From NCBI RefSeq assembly GCF_036967205.1, contig NZ_CP146022.1, positions 5,270,001 through 5,334,000 on the forward strand: 64,000 nt of DNA, written 5' to 3'. Source of the DNA: Streptomyces sp. Q6 (GTDB lineage Bacteria; Actinomycetota; Actinomycetes; Streptomycetales; Streptomycetaceae). The notes below the pieces were generated by a model. The model was given only the letters and a program-made list of their open reading frames with translations, was not told the DNA's origin and did not search any database. Numbering within the stretch: position 1 is the first letter of the stretch; every line of letters begins with the position of its first letter. Shown here one piece after another: positions 1 to 8,388 of the stretch. The position numbers and the translations under genes were made by a program.

Positions 1-986
1 TTCTGGTACGGGGCGAGGCGTTCCAGGAGCGTTCCGGTGCCGAGCCGGGCGACCGGGATTCCGTACAGCGCGGACGCGGTGAGCAGCGCCGTGGAGAAGC
101 ATCCGACGACCAGGGCCGGGCGCATCCTCTGGTAGAGGACCTCGGCGAGGACCGGGGTGTCCAGGATGGTCAGCTCGATGCCGAGCCGCTCGGCCTCCCG
201 CTCCAGGGTCCGCGACCAGCGGGCCGGTGCCGTGGGGTGCGGCTTGAACACGATGTGCTGGTGGCCGAGTTCGGCGGCGCCGAGCATCATCCGCACATGC
301 AGGTCCTCTTCCTCCTCGGCGGTGAGGATGTCGAGGGCGGAGAGGTACTGGCCGAGCAGGAGCGCGGAATCGCCGTCATGATGCGGCAACCTCACCGCTG
401 AGGCTTCGAGTTCGGCGAGTACTTTGACGAACAGGGGCGTCGGTACGACCTCCGGCTCGACCCCGAACTCCGTGAGCAGCAGCGGCTTGAGACCGGGGAC
501 GAGGTCGAGGTGGAGCAGTCTGCGCACCCGCGTGCCGACCAGCGGGTCGATCTTGTTACGGGTCGGTCCGTAGCTCATCAGGCCGTCCGCGTACACGTCG
601 ACCGGTGCGCCCGTGAAGATCTGCGCGACGGCCATCGCCGGGTTGACCTGGAGGGACTCGACGGCCAGCTCGACATCGTCGTCGCCCAGGCTCCATTCGA
701 GCCTCAAGTACCGCTCCCACAAGGGGAGATCGTCGGCACGCGGCGTCCAGCCTCCCGGGTGGAAGGGCGCGATGGCCTCGTTCCACGACAGTACGTCGTC
801 GAAACGGCCGCGCAGCTGCTCGAAGCCGGGCATCCGGTCCACGGGCGGAGTGACCTCGGGCGTCGCCGCGTTGTTGGCGACGAGCAGGATCGTGCGATCG
901 GCCGGAGCGAACTGCCCGGCGTCCAGGGCGGCGGCGAGCGTCGCGGTCCCGTACAGCGTCGAGGCGAGAAGAATGCGGGTGGTCAT
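1..986 (-). CDS. Polysialyltransferase-family glycosyltransferase, 3' end cut by window edge
   Basis: The reading frame starts with ATG at 986 and runs open to base 1, so about 328 residues are seen and the C-terminus is missing. The translated protein resembles bacterial alpha-2,8-polysialyltransferase-like proteins: an N-terminal Rossmann-like half, then a segment with FKPHPTAP (base-like His-Pro) and a VVGCFSTALLTAS Ser-rich loop that in this family helps bind the CMP-sugar donor. The start overlaps the stop of the upstream GT2 gene (ATGA at 983-986), so the two are translationally coupled. The neighbouring CMP-nonulosonate genes suggest it polymerises or transfers a sialic-acid-like sugar. 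Family assignment is by motif recognition; the acceptor is unknown. Confidence 0.75.
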   Translation of the reverse strand, partial: MTTRILLASTLYGTATLAAALDAGQFAPADRTILLVANNAATPEVTPPVDRMPGFEQLRGRFDDVLSWNEAIAPFHPGGWTPRADDLPLWERYLRLEWSLGDDDVELAVESLQVNPAMAVAQIFTGAPVDVYADGLMSYGPTRNKIDPLVGTRVRRLLHLDLVPGLKPLLLTEFGVEPEVVPTPLFVKVLAELEASAVRLPHHDGDSALLLGQYLSALDILTAEEEEDLHVRMMLGAAELGHQHIVFKPHPTAPARWSRTLEREAERLGIELTILDTPVLAEVLYQRMRPALVVGCFSTALLTASALYGIPVARLGTGTLLERLAPYQ

Positions 987-1960
987 GCGGTGGCCCCCGC
1001 AGACACGGGACGGCGTCGCAGCCGTCGCAGCCGCGTGGCCCGCTCCAGGTCCATCGAGTCGAGCGCGTCGTCGAGGACCCGCTGCGGCATGCGGCGCAGC
1101 GCCGCCGCGCTGAGAGATTTCAGTGTGCGGGCCACGGGTGGTTCGAACCTTTCGATGGATCCCAAGTGATGGGAAATGATGGCGCAGTAGGTGCGTACAG
1201 CCTTCGGGAGCAGTTGATCCGCGTCCTTGTCCTGAGCGGTTTCCCGGACGACCTGGTCGAATGCGCGAATGAAATCGAGCTGGCGTACGTCACCGATCTG
1301 CGTAAGCGATGACGCGACGCCGCGCCGATAGAAGAGGCCGAGCAGACCCACCGCCGCAAAGGATTTCGCCTCGCGGTGCAGCCGCCAGATCCAGGGCCGG
1401 TCCTCCGCCGTGCGCAGCCCGTCGGTGAAGTGCAGCAGTCCGGCGTCGGCCAGGCGCCGGTGGTACATGCCGGCCCACGCGTACGGGTAGTCCACGGACG
1501 TGGAGCGGTCGGCCGGGAGAATCGCCTCCCGTGGGTCCATCACCACCCCGCGCAGGCCGATCGGCACCCGGTGGACGGTCCGGGCCCTGGCCGTGCACTG
1601 CACATGGTCCGTGCGGACGAAGTCGCAGCCCAGGCCCTCTATGGCGGCCAGGAGTTCGGCGTAGTAGCCGGGGGCGAGCCAGTCGTCACCGTCCAGGAAC
1701 GTGAGGTACTCGCCGCGCGCCGCGTCCAGTCCGGTGTTGCGGGCCGTGGCGAGTCCCCCGTTCTGCTCGTGTCTGACGACGACGGCGCCGGGCAGCTCGC
1801 GCTCGGCGCGCGCGAGAATGTCCGGGGTCTCGTCCTTGGAGCAGTCGTCGACGAGAATGAATTCGAAGTCCTCCCGCGCGTTGGCGCGAAGACTTCGCAG
1901 AGTGTCGGGCGCATATTGCTGCACGTTGTAGAACGGCACGATGACGGAGAGCTTGACCAC
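983..1960 (-). CDS. GT2-family glycosyltransferase
   Basis: A 325-residue GT-A fold glycosyltransferase. The N-terminus has the hallmark KLSVIVPFYN strand, VDDCSKDET near residue 38 and the metal-binding DGDD at about residues 90-93. A longer upstream frame exists, but I choose GTG at 1960: a TAACGT -10-like hexamer lies on the minus strand at 1973-1968, seven bases before it, and homologues begin at this strand, so a leaderless mRNA is likely. It is divergent from the DUF6716 gene and overlaps the polysialyltransferase-like gene by an ATGA. The likely job is adding a sugar to a nonulosonate-containing cell-wall glycopolymer; donor and acceptor cannot be read from sequence. Confidence 0.85.
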   Translation of the reverse strand: MVKLSVIVPFYNVQQYAPDTLRSLRANAREDFEFILVDDCSKDETPDILARAERELPGAVVVRHEQNGGLATARNTGLDAARGEYLTFLDGDDWLAPGYYAELLAAIEGLGCDFVRTDHVQCTARARTVHRVPIGLRGVVMDPREAILPADRSTSVDYPYAWAGMYHRRLADAGLLHFTDGLRTAEDRPWIWRLHREAKSFAAVGLLGLFYRRGVASSLTQIGDVRQLDFIRAFDQVVRETAQDKDADQLLPKAVRTYCAIISHHLGSIERFEPPVARTLKSLSAAALRRMPQRVLDDALDSMDLERATRLRRLRRRPVSAGATA

Positions 1961-2158
1961 GTCCGTGACGTTAGGCGGCGGCCCGGCATTCGTCTTGGCC
2001 GGGAACTTGATGTCAGGTGAACGACGTGTGGCGGGACCGTGAACCGCCCCTTCCGTGAGGCCTTTCCGAGGCCGATTCCCCATTCGTCGGTGTGCTGTTA
2101 ACCGTTTGTTGCACTCCGGTTGGGCCGCGGCTCGAAATGGCTTCCTAACTTCGTCGTC

Positions 2159-3460
2159 GTGCCAGTAAGGAACGAAAAGCAGCAACGAGTCGCCGTACTC
2201 GCGGACTCCGACACCCGGTGGAAATGGGGGTCGCTCACCGCGGCCCGGCTCCTTCCCGACGGTGCGGCCCTCGACGGCTTCCTGCTGCGCGGCCGTGCCA
2301 CCCCGACCCCGCGCCAGCTCCAAGAGGTCGGCGTCCGCGCGGACAGCCTCCGCGAGGTCACCGCCGTCGAGTTCCTGCGCGCGATGAGATCCGGTGGGTA
2401 CGACGTGGTCGTCCTCGCCCTCGTGGGCGGAGCCGTCCAGGCCCTACTGCACGGACTCGCCCACACCTGGCAAGGATCGGCGGACCGGCCCGTCGTCGTC
2501 ACCGGCTACGTCGGCGTCGTCTACGAGAAGCTCGCCGACGGACTGCTCCTGCGCCACGGCGCGGACGTCGTCCTCGCCAACTCGGCCTACGACGCGGACC
2601 GTTTCCGCGCCGTGTACGAGGGCGTGGGCGCCGACGCCACCGCGGTCACGGAGTGCGCGCTGCCCTTCCTCGGCGGCGCGCCCTACCAGAAGGCGCACGA
2701 CCCGTACACGGTGGTGTTCGCGGCGCAGCCGTCCGTGCCGGACACCCCGGCCGACCGGATGTATCTGCTCGACCGCCTCGTCCGGCACGCCGAGTCGCAC
2801 CCGGATCGCGAGGTGCTCCTCAAGCTGCGCAGCAAGCCCGGTGAGCACACCACGCACATCGAGGAGACGCCCTACCAGAAGCTCGTGCAGCGGCTCCGGG
2901 CCCCCGCCAACTTCCGTCTCGTGTACGGAAACATGGGCGAGGTCCTCGACCGTACGGACCTGCTCGTCACGGTCAGTTCCACGGCCGCCCTGGAAGCGCT
3001 GCACCGGCGCGTCCCCACCGCGCTGCTCACCGACCTCGGGGTGCGCGAAGCACTCGGCAACCACCACTTCACCGGCTCCGGCTGCCTCGTGTCGTGGGAC
3101 CAACTGGACGCCGGCCGGATCCCCGAGCCCGACGCCGCGTGGGTGGCACGGCAGGGCGTCGCCGCCGACGGCACGTACGAGAACGCCTTCGACGGGGCCA
3201 GGGCCAGGGTCGCCGAGCTCCTGGCGGGCGACCGCCCGCCCCTCGCGCCGTACTACAGCCGCACCACCGCCCCCGGCTACCTGCCGCGCGTCCTCGCCCG
3301 CCACCACCTCGCGCCCGACGGCTCCCCGCTGCCCGGCGCGCCCGCCGCCGACAAGGACCCCGGCGCCGTACGGCAGATCGTCCGCCGGGCCGCGCGCGGC
3401 GCCTACCGGCACGGCGTGCAGCGCGTCGCCCCCGTGATCCGGCGGATGGGGGAGCTGTGA
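2159..3460 (+). CDS. DUF6716-type putative glycosyltransferase
   Basis: A 433-residue protein that I recognise as the DUF6716 type, always seen beside actinobacterial nonulosonate genes and thought to have a glycosyltransferase-like fold. It shows an N-terminal beta-strand (RVAVLADSDTRWKWG), a long central alpha/beta region and VTVSSTAALEAL, the Ser/Thr-rich loop typical of GT-B donor sites. The GTG at 2159 is chosen because TAACTT at 2146-2151 lies exactly seven bases before it, matching a leaderless promoter; an upstream TTG at 2120 is less attractive. It is probably first in an operon with the CMP-sugar synthetase (48-base gap) and neuB. No activity has been assigned, and function is inferred from context. 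Confidence 0.8.
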   Translation: MPVRNEKQQRVAVLADSDTRWKWGSLTAARLLPDGAALDGFLLRGRATPTPRQLQEVGVRADSLREVTAVEFLRAMRSGGYDVVVLALVGGAVQALLHGLAHTWQGSADRPVVVTGYVGVVYEKLADGLLLRHGADVVLANSAYDADRFRAVYEGVGADATAVTECALPFLGGAPYQKAHDPYTVVFAAQPSVPDTPADRMYLLDRLVRHAESHPDREVLLKLRSKPGEHTTHIEETPYQKLVQRLRAPANFRLVYGNMGEVLDRTDLLVTVSSTAALEALHRRVPTALLTDLGVREALGNHHFTGSGCLVSWDQLDAGRIPEPDAAWVARQGVAADGTYENAFDGARARVAELLAGDRPPLAPYYSRTTAPGYLPRVLARHHLAPDGSPLPGAPAADKDPGAVRQIVRRAARGAYRHGVQRVAPVIRRMGEL

Positions 3461-3507
3461 CCCGGTCGCTCCCCAGGAACCACCGACTCCCCGAAGGAGA
3501 ACCGCAC

Positions 3508-4824
3508 ATGACCGACCAGGAAGCGGGACAGACGACCCCGGTCCGCCGCGTCCTCGCCGTGATCCCCGCCCGCGGCGGCTCCAAGGGAGTGCCGGCCAAG
3601 AACCTCGCCCCGGTCGGCGGCGTGCCCCTCGTGGCCCGCGCCGTCCGCGAGTGCCTCGCCACCCGGCACGTCACCGACGTCGTGGTCTCCACCGACGACG
3701 CGGCGATCGCCGCGGCGGCGCGGGAGGCGGGCGCCGAGGTCGTCACCCGGCCCGCCGCCATCGCCGGCGACAAGTCCTCCTCGGAGGCGGCCGTGCTGCA
3801 CGCCATGGACGCCCACGAGGCGCTCCAGGGGGCGGCCGTCGACGTGGTCCTGCTCGTGCAGTGCACCAGCCCCTTCCTCGTGCGGGACGACATCGACGGC
3901 GTGGTCCGCGCCGTCGTGGAGAACGGGGCGGACAGCGCCCTGACCGTCGCGCCCTTCCACGGGTTCGTGTGGCGGGACACGGCGGACGAGCCGAAGCCCG
4001 TCGCCGCCGAGCGGACCGCGGCCGAGGGCGGCGGCGTCGCCGTCCTCACCGCACAGGAGACCGGCGGCGGCTACGGCGTCAACCACGACAAGTCCTTCCG
4101 CCAGATGCGCCAGGACCGCCCCCAGGACCTCCTGGAGACCGGCGCCGTCTACGCGATGCGGGCCACCGGCTTCCGCCGCCACGAACACCGCTTCTTCGGC
4201 CGTACGGAACTCGTCCGCACCGACCCCGCCCGGGTCCTGGAGATCGACGACCCGCACGACCTGGCCCGCGCCCGCGCGCTGGCCCCCCTCTTCGACGCGT
4301 CCCTGTCCGACACGCTCCCCGCCCGGGAGGACATCGACGCGGTCGTCCTCGACTTCGATGGCACCCAGACCGACGACAAGGTGCTGATCGACTCCGACGG
4401 ACGGGAGTTCGTCACCGTGCACCGCGGTGACGGCCTCGGCATCGCGGCCCTGCGCAAGAGCGGCCTGTCGATGCTGATCCTGTCCACGGAGGTGAACCCG
4501 GTCGTCGCCGCCCGGGCCCGGAAGCTCAAGATCCCGGTCCTGCACGGCATCGACCGCAAGGACCTCGCACTGAAGCAGTGGTGCGAGGAGCAGGGCATCG
4601 CGCCGGAGCGCGTGCTCTACGTCGGGAACGACGTCAACGACCTCCCGTGCTTCGCCGTCGCCGGCTGGCCCGTGGCGGTCGCGAACGCCCATGACGTCGT
4701 ACGCGGCGCCGCACGCGCCGTCACCACCGTCCCCGGTGGCGAAGGCGCGATCAGGGAGATCGCGAGCTGGATCCTCGGCCCGTCACTCGCTCCCGACTCT
4801 CTCGACACCCTCGAAACCACGTAA
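3508..4824 (+). CDS. neuA: CMP-nonulosonate synthetase fused to KdsC-like HAD phosphatase
   Basis: This 438-residue protein joins two enzymes. Residues 15-255 are a CMP-sialate/CMP-KDN cytidylyltransferase (IPARGGSKGVPAKN at 19-32, VQCTSP, EIDDPHDL). Residues 275-430 are a KdsC-type HAD phosphatase with an intact motif I DFDGTQTDD (D282, D284), a motif II LSTE, a conserved Lys near 351 and motif IV GNDVND at 373-378. All HAD catalytic residues are present, so it should be active. The same order of domains occurs in vertebrate CMAS. GAAGGAGA at 3493-3500 sets the ATG start. The phosphatase suggests a 9-phosphorylated nonulosonate intermediate, such as KDN-9-phosphate, is processed before or with CMP activation; that is inference. 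Confidence 0.88.
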   Translation: MTDQEAGQTTPVRRVLAVIPARGGSKGVPAKNLAPVGGVPLVARAVRECLATRHVTDVVVSTDDAAIAAAAREAGAEVVTRPAAIAGDKSSSEAAVLHAMDAHEALQGAAVDVVLLVQCTSPFLVRDDIDGVVRAVVENGADSALTVAPFHGFVWRDTADEPKPVAAERTAAEGGGVAVLTAQETGGGYGVNHDKSFRQMRQDRPQDLLETGAVYAMRATGFRRHEHRFFGRTELVRTDPARVLEIDDPHDLARARALAPLFDASLSDTLPAREDIDAVVLDFDGTQTDDKVLIDSDGREFVTVHRGDGLGIAALRKSGLSMLILSTEVNPVVAARARKLKIPVLHGIDRKDLALKQWCEEQGIAPERVLYVGNDVNDLPCFAVAGWPVAVANAHDVVRGAARAVTTVPGGEGAIREIASWILGPSLAPDSLDTLETT

Positions 4825-4837
4825 GGAACGTTCTGTC

Positions 4838-5779
4838 ATGTCTGTTGCCACCCGTCTGCGCACCTTCGGCCCCGAGCGCATCGCCGGCCCCGGTCAGCCC
4901 GTCTACATCACCGGTGAGATCGGCATCAACCACAACGGCGACCTGGAGAACGCGTTCAAGCTGATCGACGTCGCCGCCGAAGCCGGCTGCGACGCGGTCA
5001 AGTTCCAGAAGCGCACCCCCGAGATCTGCACCCCGCGCGACCAGTGGGACATCGAGCGGGACACCCCCTGGGGCCGCATGACGTACATCGACTACCGCCA
5101 CCGCGTCGAGTTCGGCGAGGACGAGTACCGCCAGATCGACGAGCACTGCAAGAAGCGCGGCATCGACTGGTTCGCCTCCCCGTGGGACACCGAGGCCGTC
5201 GCCTTCCTGGAGAAGTTCGACGTCCCCGCCCACAAGGTCGCCTCCGCGTCGCTCACCGACGACGAGCTGCTGCGCGCCCTGCGCGCCACCGGCCGCACGA
5301 TCATCCTCTCCACCGGCATGTCGACGCCGAAGCAGATCCGCCACGCGGTCGAGGTCCTCGGCAGCGACAACATCCTGATGTGCCACGCCACGTCGACGTA
5401 CCCGTCGGTCGCCGAGGAGCTCAACCTCCGCGTCATCAACACCCTCCAGGCCGAGTACCCGAACGTCCCGATCGGCTACTCCGGCCACGAGACCGGCCTC
5501 CAGACGACCCTCGCCGCCGTCGCCCTCGGCGCCACGTTCGTCGAGCGCCACATCACCCTCGACCGCGCCATGTGGGGCTCGGACCAGGCCGCGTCCGTCG
5601 AGCCGCAGGGCCTCACGCGCCTCGTCCGCGACATCCGCACCATCGAGGCGTCCCTCGGTGACGGCGTCAAGAAGGTCTACGAGTCCGAGCTCGGCCCGAT
5701 GAAGAAGCTGCGCCGCGTCGCGGGCGTCGTCGCCGAGTCGGAGATCGCCGTCGCCGCCGGTGAGCCGGTCGGCGTCTGA
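4838..5779 (+). CDS. neuB: Sialic-acid/KDN synthase (NeuB), short form without SAF domain
   Basis: A 313-residue TIM-barrel nonulosonate synthase that condenses phosphoenolpyruvate with a hexose (ManNAc, mannose or its phosphate). It has GEIGINHNG, KFQKRTPE, YSGHETG and the conserved VERHITLD near the C-terminal end of the barrel. E. coli-type NeuB carries an extra C-terminal antifreeze-like (SAF) domain; here the protein stops soon after the barrel, so that domain is absent. The ATG at 4838 follows GTAAGGAACG 13 bases after the neuA stop, so they are one operon. No NeuC epimerase is seen, which favours mannose-derived KDN over Neu5Ac as product, by inference only. Confidence 0.88.
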   Translation: MSVATRLRTFGPERIAGPGQPVYITGEIGINHNGDLENAFKLIDVAAEAGCDAVKFQKRTPEICTPRDQWDIERDTPWGRMTYIDYRHRVEFGEDEYRQIDEHCKKRGIDWFASPWDTEAVAFLEKFDVPAHKVASASLTDDELLRALRATGRTIILSTGMSTPKQIRHAVEVLGSDNILMCHATSTYPSVAEELNLRVINTLQAEYPNVPIGYSGHETGLQTTLAAVALGATFVERHITLDRAMWGSDQAASVEPQGLTRLVRDIRTIEASLGDGVKKVYESELGPMKKLRRVAGVVAESEIAVAAGEPVGV

Positions 5780-5792
5780 TCCTCAACTCGTA

Positions 5793-5825
5793 GGCGGTCC
5801 GGCGCACCCGCTGCGCCGGACCGCC
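5793..5825. terminator. Strong hairpin between neuB and downstream glycosyltransferase
   Basis: A perfect 14-bp stem (5793-5806 with 5812-5825) and 5-base loop lies just after the neuB stop, with no clear T-run. It looks like a partial terminator or mRNA-stabilising hairpin inside the cluster, so the next gene may be expressed at a lower level. Confidence 0.75.
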
Positions 5826-5851
5826 ACGGCGTCCCCGGGGAGGGCCGCAGC

Positions 5852-6871
5852 ATGTCGAGCAGTACGTTGTGCTTCGTCGAGAGCCCGGTGCAGCTCCTGA
5901 ACGTCCTGGAGTGGGCCCACCACGACCGGGCCACCGCGACCGTCGTCGTCCTGTCGCCCAACGACCCCATGACCCGCGGCCAGCTGCGCCGCATGGCCGA
6001 ACTCGCGCGCGGCGAGGGCCACGTGGTCCGCTGGGAAGAGGCGCGCGGTGGCGCCTCCGCCCCCTTCCACACCATCGGCGGCCTCGCCGGCGCCCTGCGC
6101 GGGGCCGACCGGGTCGTCATCGGCGACCCGTTCTCCCGCTACGTACAACTGCTCCTGACCATCACGCGCGCCCGTGACCTGGTCGTCGTCGACGACGGCA
6201 CCGCCACGATGGAGTTCGTCTCCCAACTGGCCCGCGGCGAACGCCTCGTGCGCTGGCACCGGCGCGGCGGCCGCCCGGGACCGCGCGACATCGCCTTCGG
6301 CCCCGTCTCGTCCGCGGCCCGCCGCCGCCTCACCCCGCGCCCCGGCCGACGCGTCCGCCTGTTCACCTCGATGCCGGTGGACGAGGCACCCGACGGCGTC
6401 GAGACCGCCGCCAACGACTACGCCTGGACCCGCGCCCGGTTCGGCCCGCCGCGTCTGACCCGCGGCGCCGACCTGGTCGGAACCTCCCTGGTGGAGACGG
6501 GAGTCGTCGACCTGGAGCGGTATCTGGAGGCGGTGCGCGGCCTCGCCGCGGCGCACGGCGCCACCCGCTACTTCGCCCACCGCCGCGAGAGCGCCGAGAA
6601 ACTCCACCGCCTCGCGGTCGAGACCGGCCTCCAGATCGTCCGCCCCGACCTGCCCCTGGAGCTCATCGCCCGGCGCGGCCCCATAGGCCGTACGATCCTC
6701 AGCTTCCCGTCGACCGTCGTGCACACCCTGCCCATCGCCCTCGCCGGTACGGGCGTGAAGGTCGCCGTCTGCGAGATCGACCCGGCCTGGCTGAAGCAAG
6801 GCGTCTCCGACCACGCGCAGGGGTTCCTCGCGGGGATCGCCGGGTCGGCGCGGGGCGTGCGGACCGTGTGA
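5852..6871 (+). CDS. Sialyltransferase-like glycosyltransferase (GT52-like)
   Basis: A 339-residue protein beginning LCFVESPVQLLNVLEWA, the type of N-terminal strand seen in GT52-like and polysialyltransferase folds. Later segments include VVDDGTATMEFVSQ, a YFAHRRES motif (candidate catalytic/CMP-binding His) and a Ser-rich LSFPSTVVHTLPIAL loop near residue 285 that fits the CMP-phosphate binding loop. GGGGAGGG about ten bases upstream supports the ATG start. It sits 72 bases after neuB in the same direction, separated by a hairpin. It probably uses the CMP-nonulosonate made by the upstream genes. GT52 assignment is tentative. Confidence 0.65.
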   Translation: MSSSTLCFVESPVQLLNVLEWAHHDRATATVVVLSPNDPMTRGQLRRMAELARGEGHVVRWEEARGGASAPFHTIGGLAGALRGADRVVIGDPFSRYVQLLLTITRARDLVVVDDGTATMEFVSQLARGERLVRWHRRGGRPGPRDIAFGPVSSAARRRLTPRPGRRVRLFTSMPVDEAPDGVETAANDYAWTRARFGPPRLTRGADLVGTSLVETGVVDLERYLEAVRGLAAAHGATRYFAHRRESAEKLHRLAVETGLQIVRPDLPLELIARRGPIGRTILSFPSTVVHTLPIALAGTGVKVAVCEIDPAWLKQGVSDHAQGFLAGIAGSARGVRTV

Positions 6872-6901
6872 AATCCACTGGCCCCGCCCGGGACGGCCGC
6901 C

Positions 6902-7088
6902 TAGCCTGGGGCCCGTGAACAGCCCCGAGTCCGACAGACTCCGGCCACCGGCAGCCGTCCGGTGGCCTTCCTTCCCGTGACGCGCCGAGGCCCGGCTCCG
7001 TAGAGCCCCGCCTCCGCCGACGCACGCGCCACCGCACGGACCGCCGTACCGCGACCATGTCCCGTTCTCTGTACGGTCACGGAGTCCG
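6902..7088 (+). promoter_or_regulatory. Leader-peptide attenuator upstream of efflux gene
   Basis: TAGCCT at 6902-6907 is a -10-like box exactly seven bases before GTG at 6915, which opens a 21-codon leader frame ending at 6980. A perfect 9-bp hairpin (6943-6951 with 6959-6967) lies inside the leader frame. A second hairpin pairs 6987-6998 with 7003-7014 (small internal loop). A third potential structure pairs 7037-7041 and 7044-7049 with 7084-7088 and 7071-7076 and would hold the GGAG ribosome site and the efflux start region. This is the layout of ribosome-stalling attenuators that control drug-resistance genes; the switching itself is inferred. Confidence 0.55.
6915..6980 (+). CDS. 21-residue putative leader peptide
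   Basis: GTG at 6915 to TGA at 6978-6980 encodes a 21-residue peptide. It probably starts at the 5' end of the mRNA, because TAGCCT at 6902-6907 is positioned for transcription to begin at or next to the GTG. A perfect hairpin lies within its codons, so a ribosome stalled here would disrupt it and change the fold of the RNA before the efflux gene. The peptide has no recognisable domain. The alternative is a chance short frame. Confidence 0.45.
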   Translation: MNSPESDRLRPPAAVRWPSFP

Positions 7089-7090
7089 CT

Positions 7091-8303
7091 GTGCCCTTCC
7101 CGCTGTACCTCCTCGCCCTTGCCGTGTTCGCGCAAGGCACCTCCGAGTTCATGCTGTCCGGCCTCGTCCCGGACCTCGCCCACGACCTGGGCGTCTCCAT
7201 CCCGGCCGCCGGTTCCCTCACCTCGGCCTTCGCCGTCGGCATGGTCGTGGGCGCGCCCCTGACCGCCGTGCTCGCCGCCCGCTGGTCGCGGCGCGCCGCC
7301 CTGTCCGGGTTCCTCGCGGTGTTCCTGCTCGTCCACGTGGTGGGCGCGCTGACCGGCAGTTACGGCGTCCTGCTCGCGACCCGGGTGATCGCGGCGCTCG
7401 CCAACGCCGGATTCCTCGCGGTGGCCCTCGCCGCGGCCGCCGCCATGGTCCCGGCCGACGCGAAGGGCCGGGCCACCTCCGTCCTCCTCGGCGGCACCAC
7501 CCTGGCCTGCGTCGCCGGAGTGCCGGGCGGCGCGCTGCTCGGCCAGCTCCTCGGCTGGCGGGCCGCCTTCTGGGCGGTGGCGGCGCTGTGCCTGCCCGCG
7601 CTCGTGGCGGTGGCCCGCTTGGTGCCGGACCGCCCGGACGCCGCGGCCCCCGTCCCCGTACGCGCCGAACTCCGGGCCCTGCGCGCCCCGGGACTCGGCA
7701 CGGTCCTCGCGCTCGGCGCCCTGGTGAACGCGGCCACCTTCTGCACCTTCACCTACCTCACCCCGCTCGCCACCGAGGTGACCGGCCTGGCCGCCGGGTG
7801 GGTGCCCGCGCTCCTCGCCCTCTTCGGCCTCGGCTCGTTCGCCGGGGTCACCGCCGCGGGACGCCTCTCGGACACGCGCCCGGTGCCGGTCCTGGTGGGC
7901 GGGGAGCGGCGCTCGCGGCGGGCTGGGCCCTGTTCGCCCCGGCGGCGGGCAGCGTCCCGGCCACCTTCGCCCTCGCCTTCGTCCAGGGCGCCCTGTCCTT
8001 CGCCGTAGGCTCCACGCTCGTCGCGCGGGCCCTGTACGCGGCGTCCGGCGCCCCGCCCTCGCGGGCGGCCTCGCGACGGCGGCCCTCAACACCGGTGCCG
8101 CGCTCGGCCCTTGGCTGGGCGGACTCGCGCTCGGCGCGGGGTCCGGCTACCGGGGCGTGACGGTGGTGAGCGCGGGGCTCGTGGCCCTGGCGTTCGCGAC
8201 GGGAGGCGTACGCCACACGATGCGGGCGCTCGGCGCGAGGCGAGCGATGAAACCGCAGGTCGAAAGAGATTTCCTACCCACCTCTTCCGATCCGCATGCG
8301 TAG
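7091..8303 (+). pseudogene. Cmx/CmlR-type chloramphenicol efflux MFS transporter, two frameshifts
   Basis: The N-terminal 270 residues match drug:H+ antiporters of the CmlR/Cmx chloramphenicol efflux family (LALAVFAQGTSEFMLSG, RATSVLLGGTTLACVAG, about nine membrane helices before the break). The frame is lost near 7900 in a GGGG run, continues in another frame (ALAAGWALFAPAAGS), and is lost again near 8055 in a CCCC run before ending in a third frame at TAG 8301-8303. Joined, the three pieces give a normal-length family member of about 400 residues with 12 helices. GTG at 7091 follows GGAG at 7081-7084. Either the gene is newly inactivated or the assembly has two single-base errors. Confidence 0.8.
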
Positions 8304-8388
8304 CCCGGCCAGATTTCTTACCCCAATCCGGCTGAACTTTTGTTGATCGAGCGTTAGTTGGCCCCCACATCGCCCTACCCTTCAGAGG

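Noticed and set aside
510-1169. 219-codon plus-strand frame at left edge
   Set aside because: Antisense to the polysialyltransferase-like and GT2 genes; composition is that of a shadow frame and no conserved motif is seen.
1961-2323. Long N-terminal extension of the GT2 gene
   Set aside because: Would overlap the divergent gene and its promoter; a -10 box sits correctly for GTG 1960 and the family begins there.
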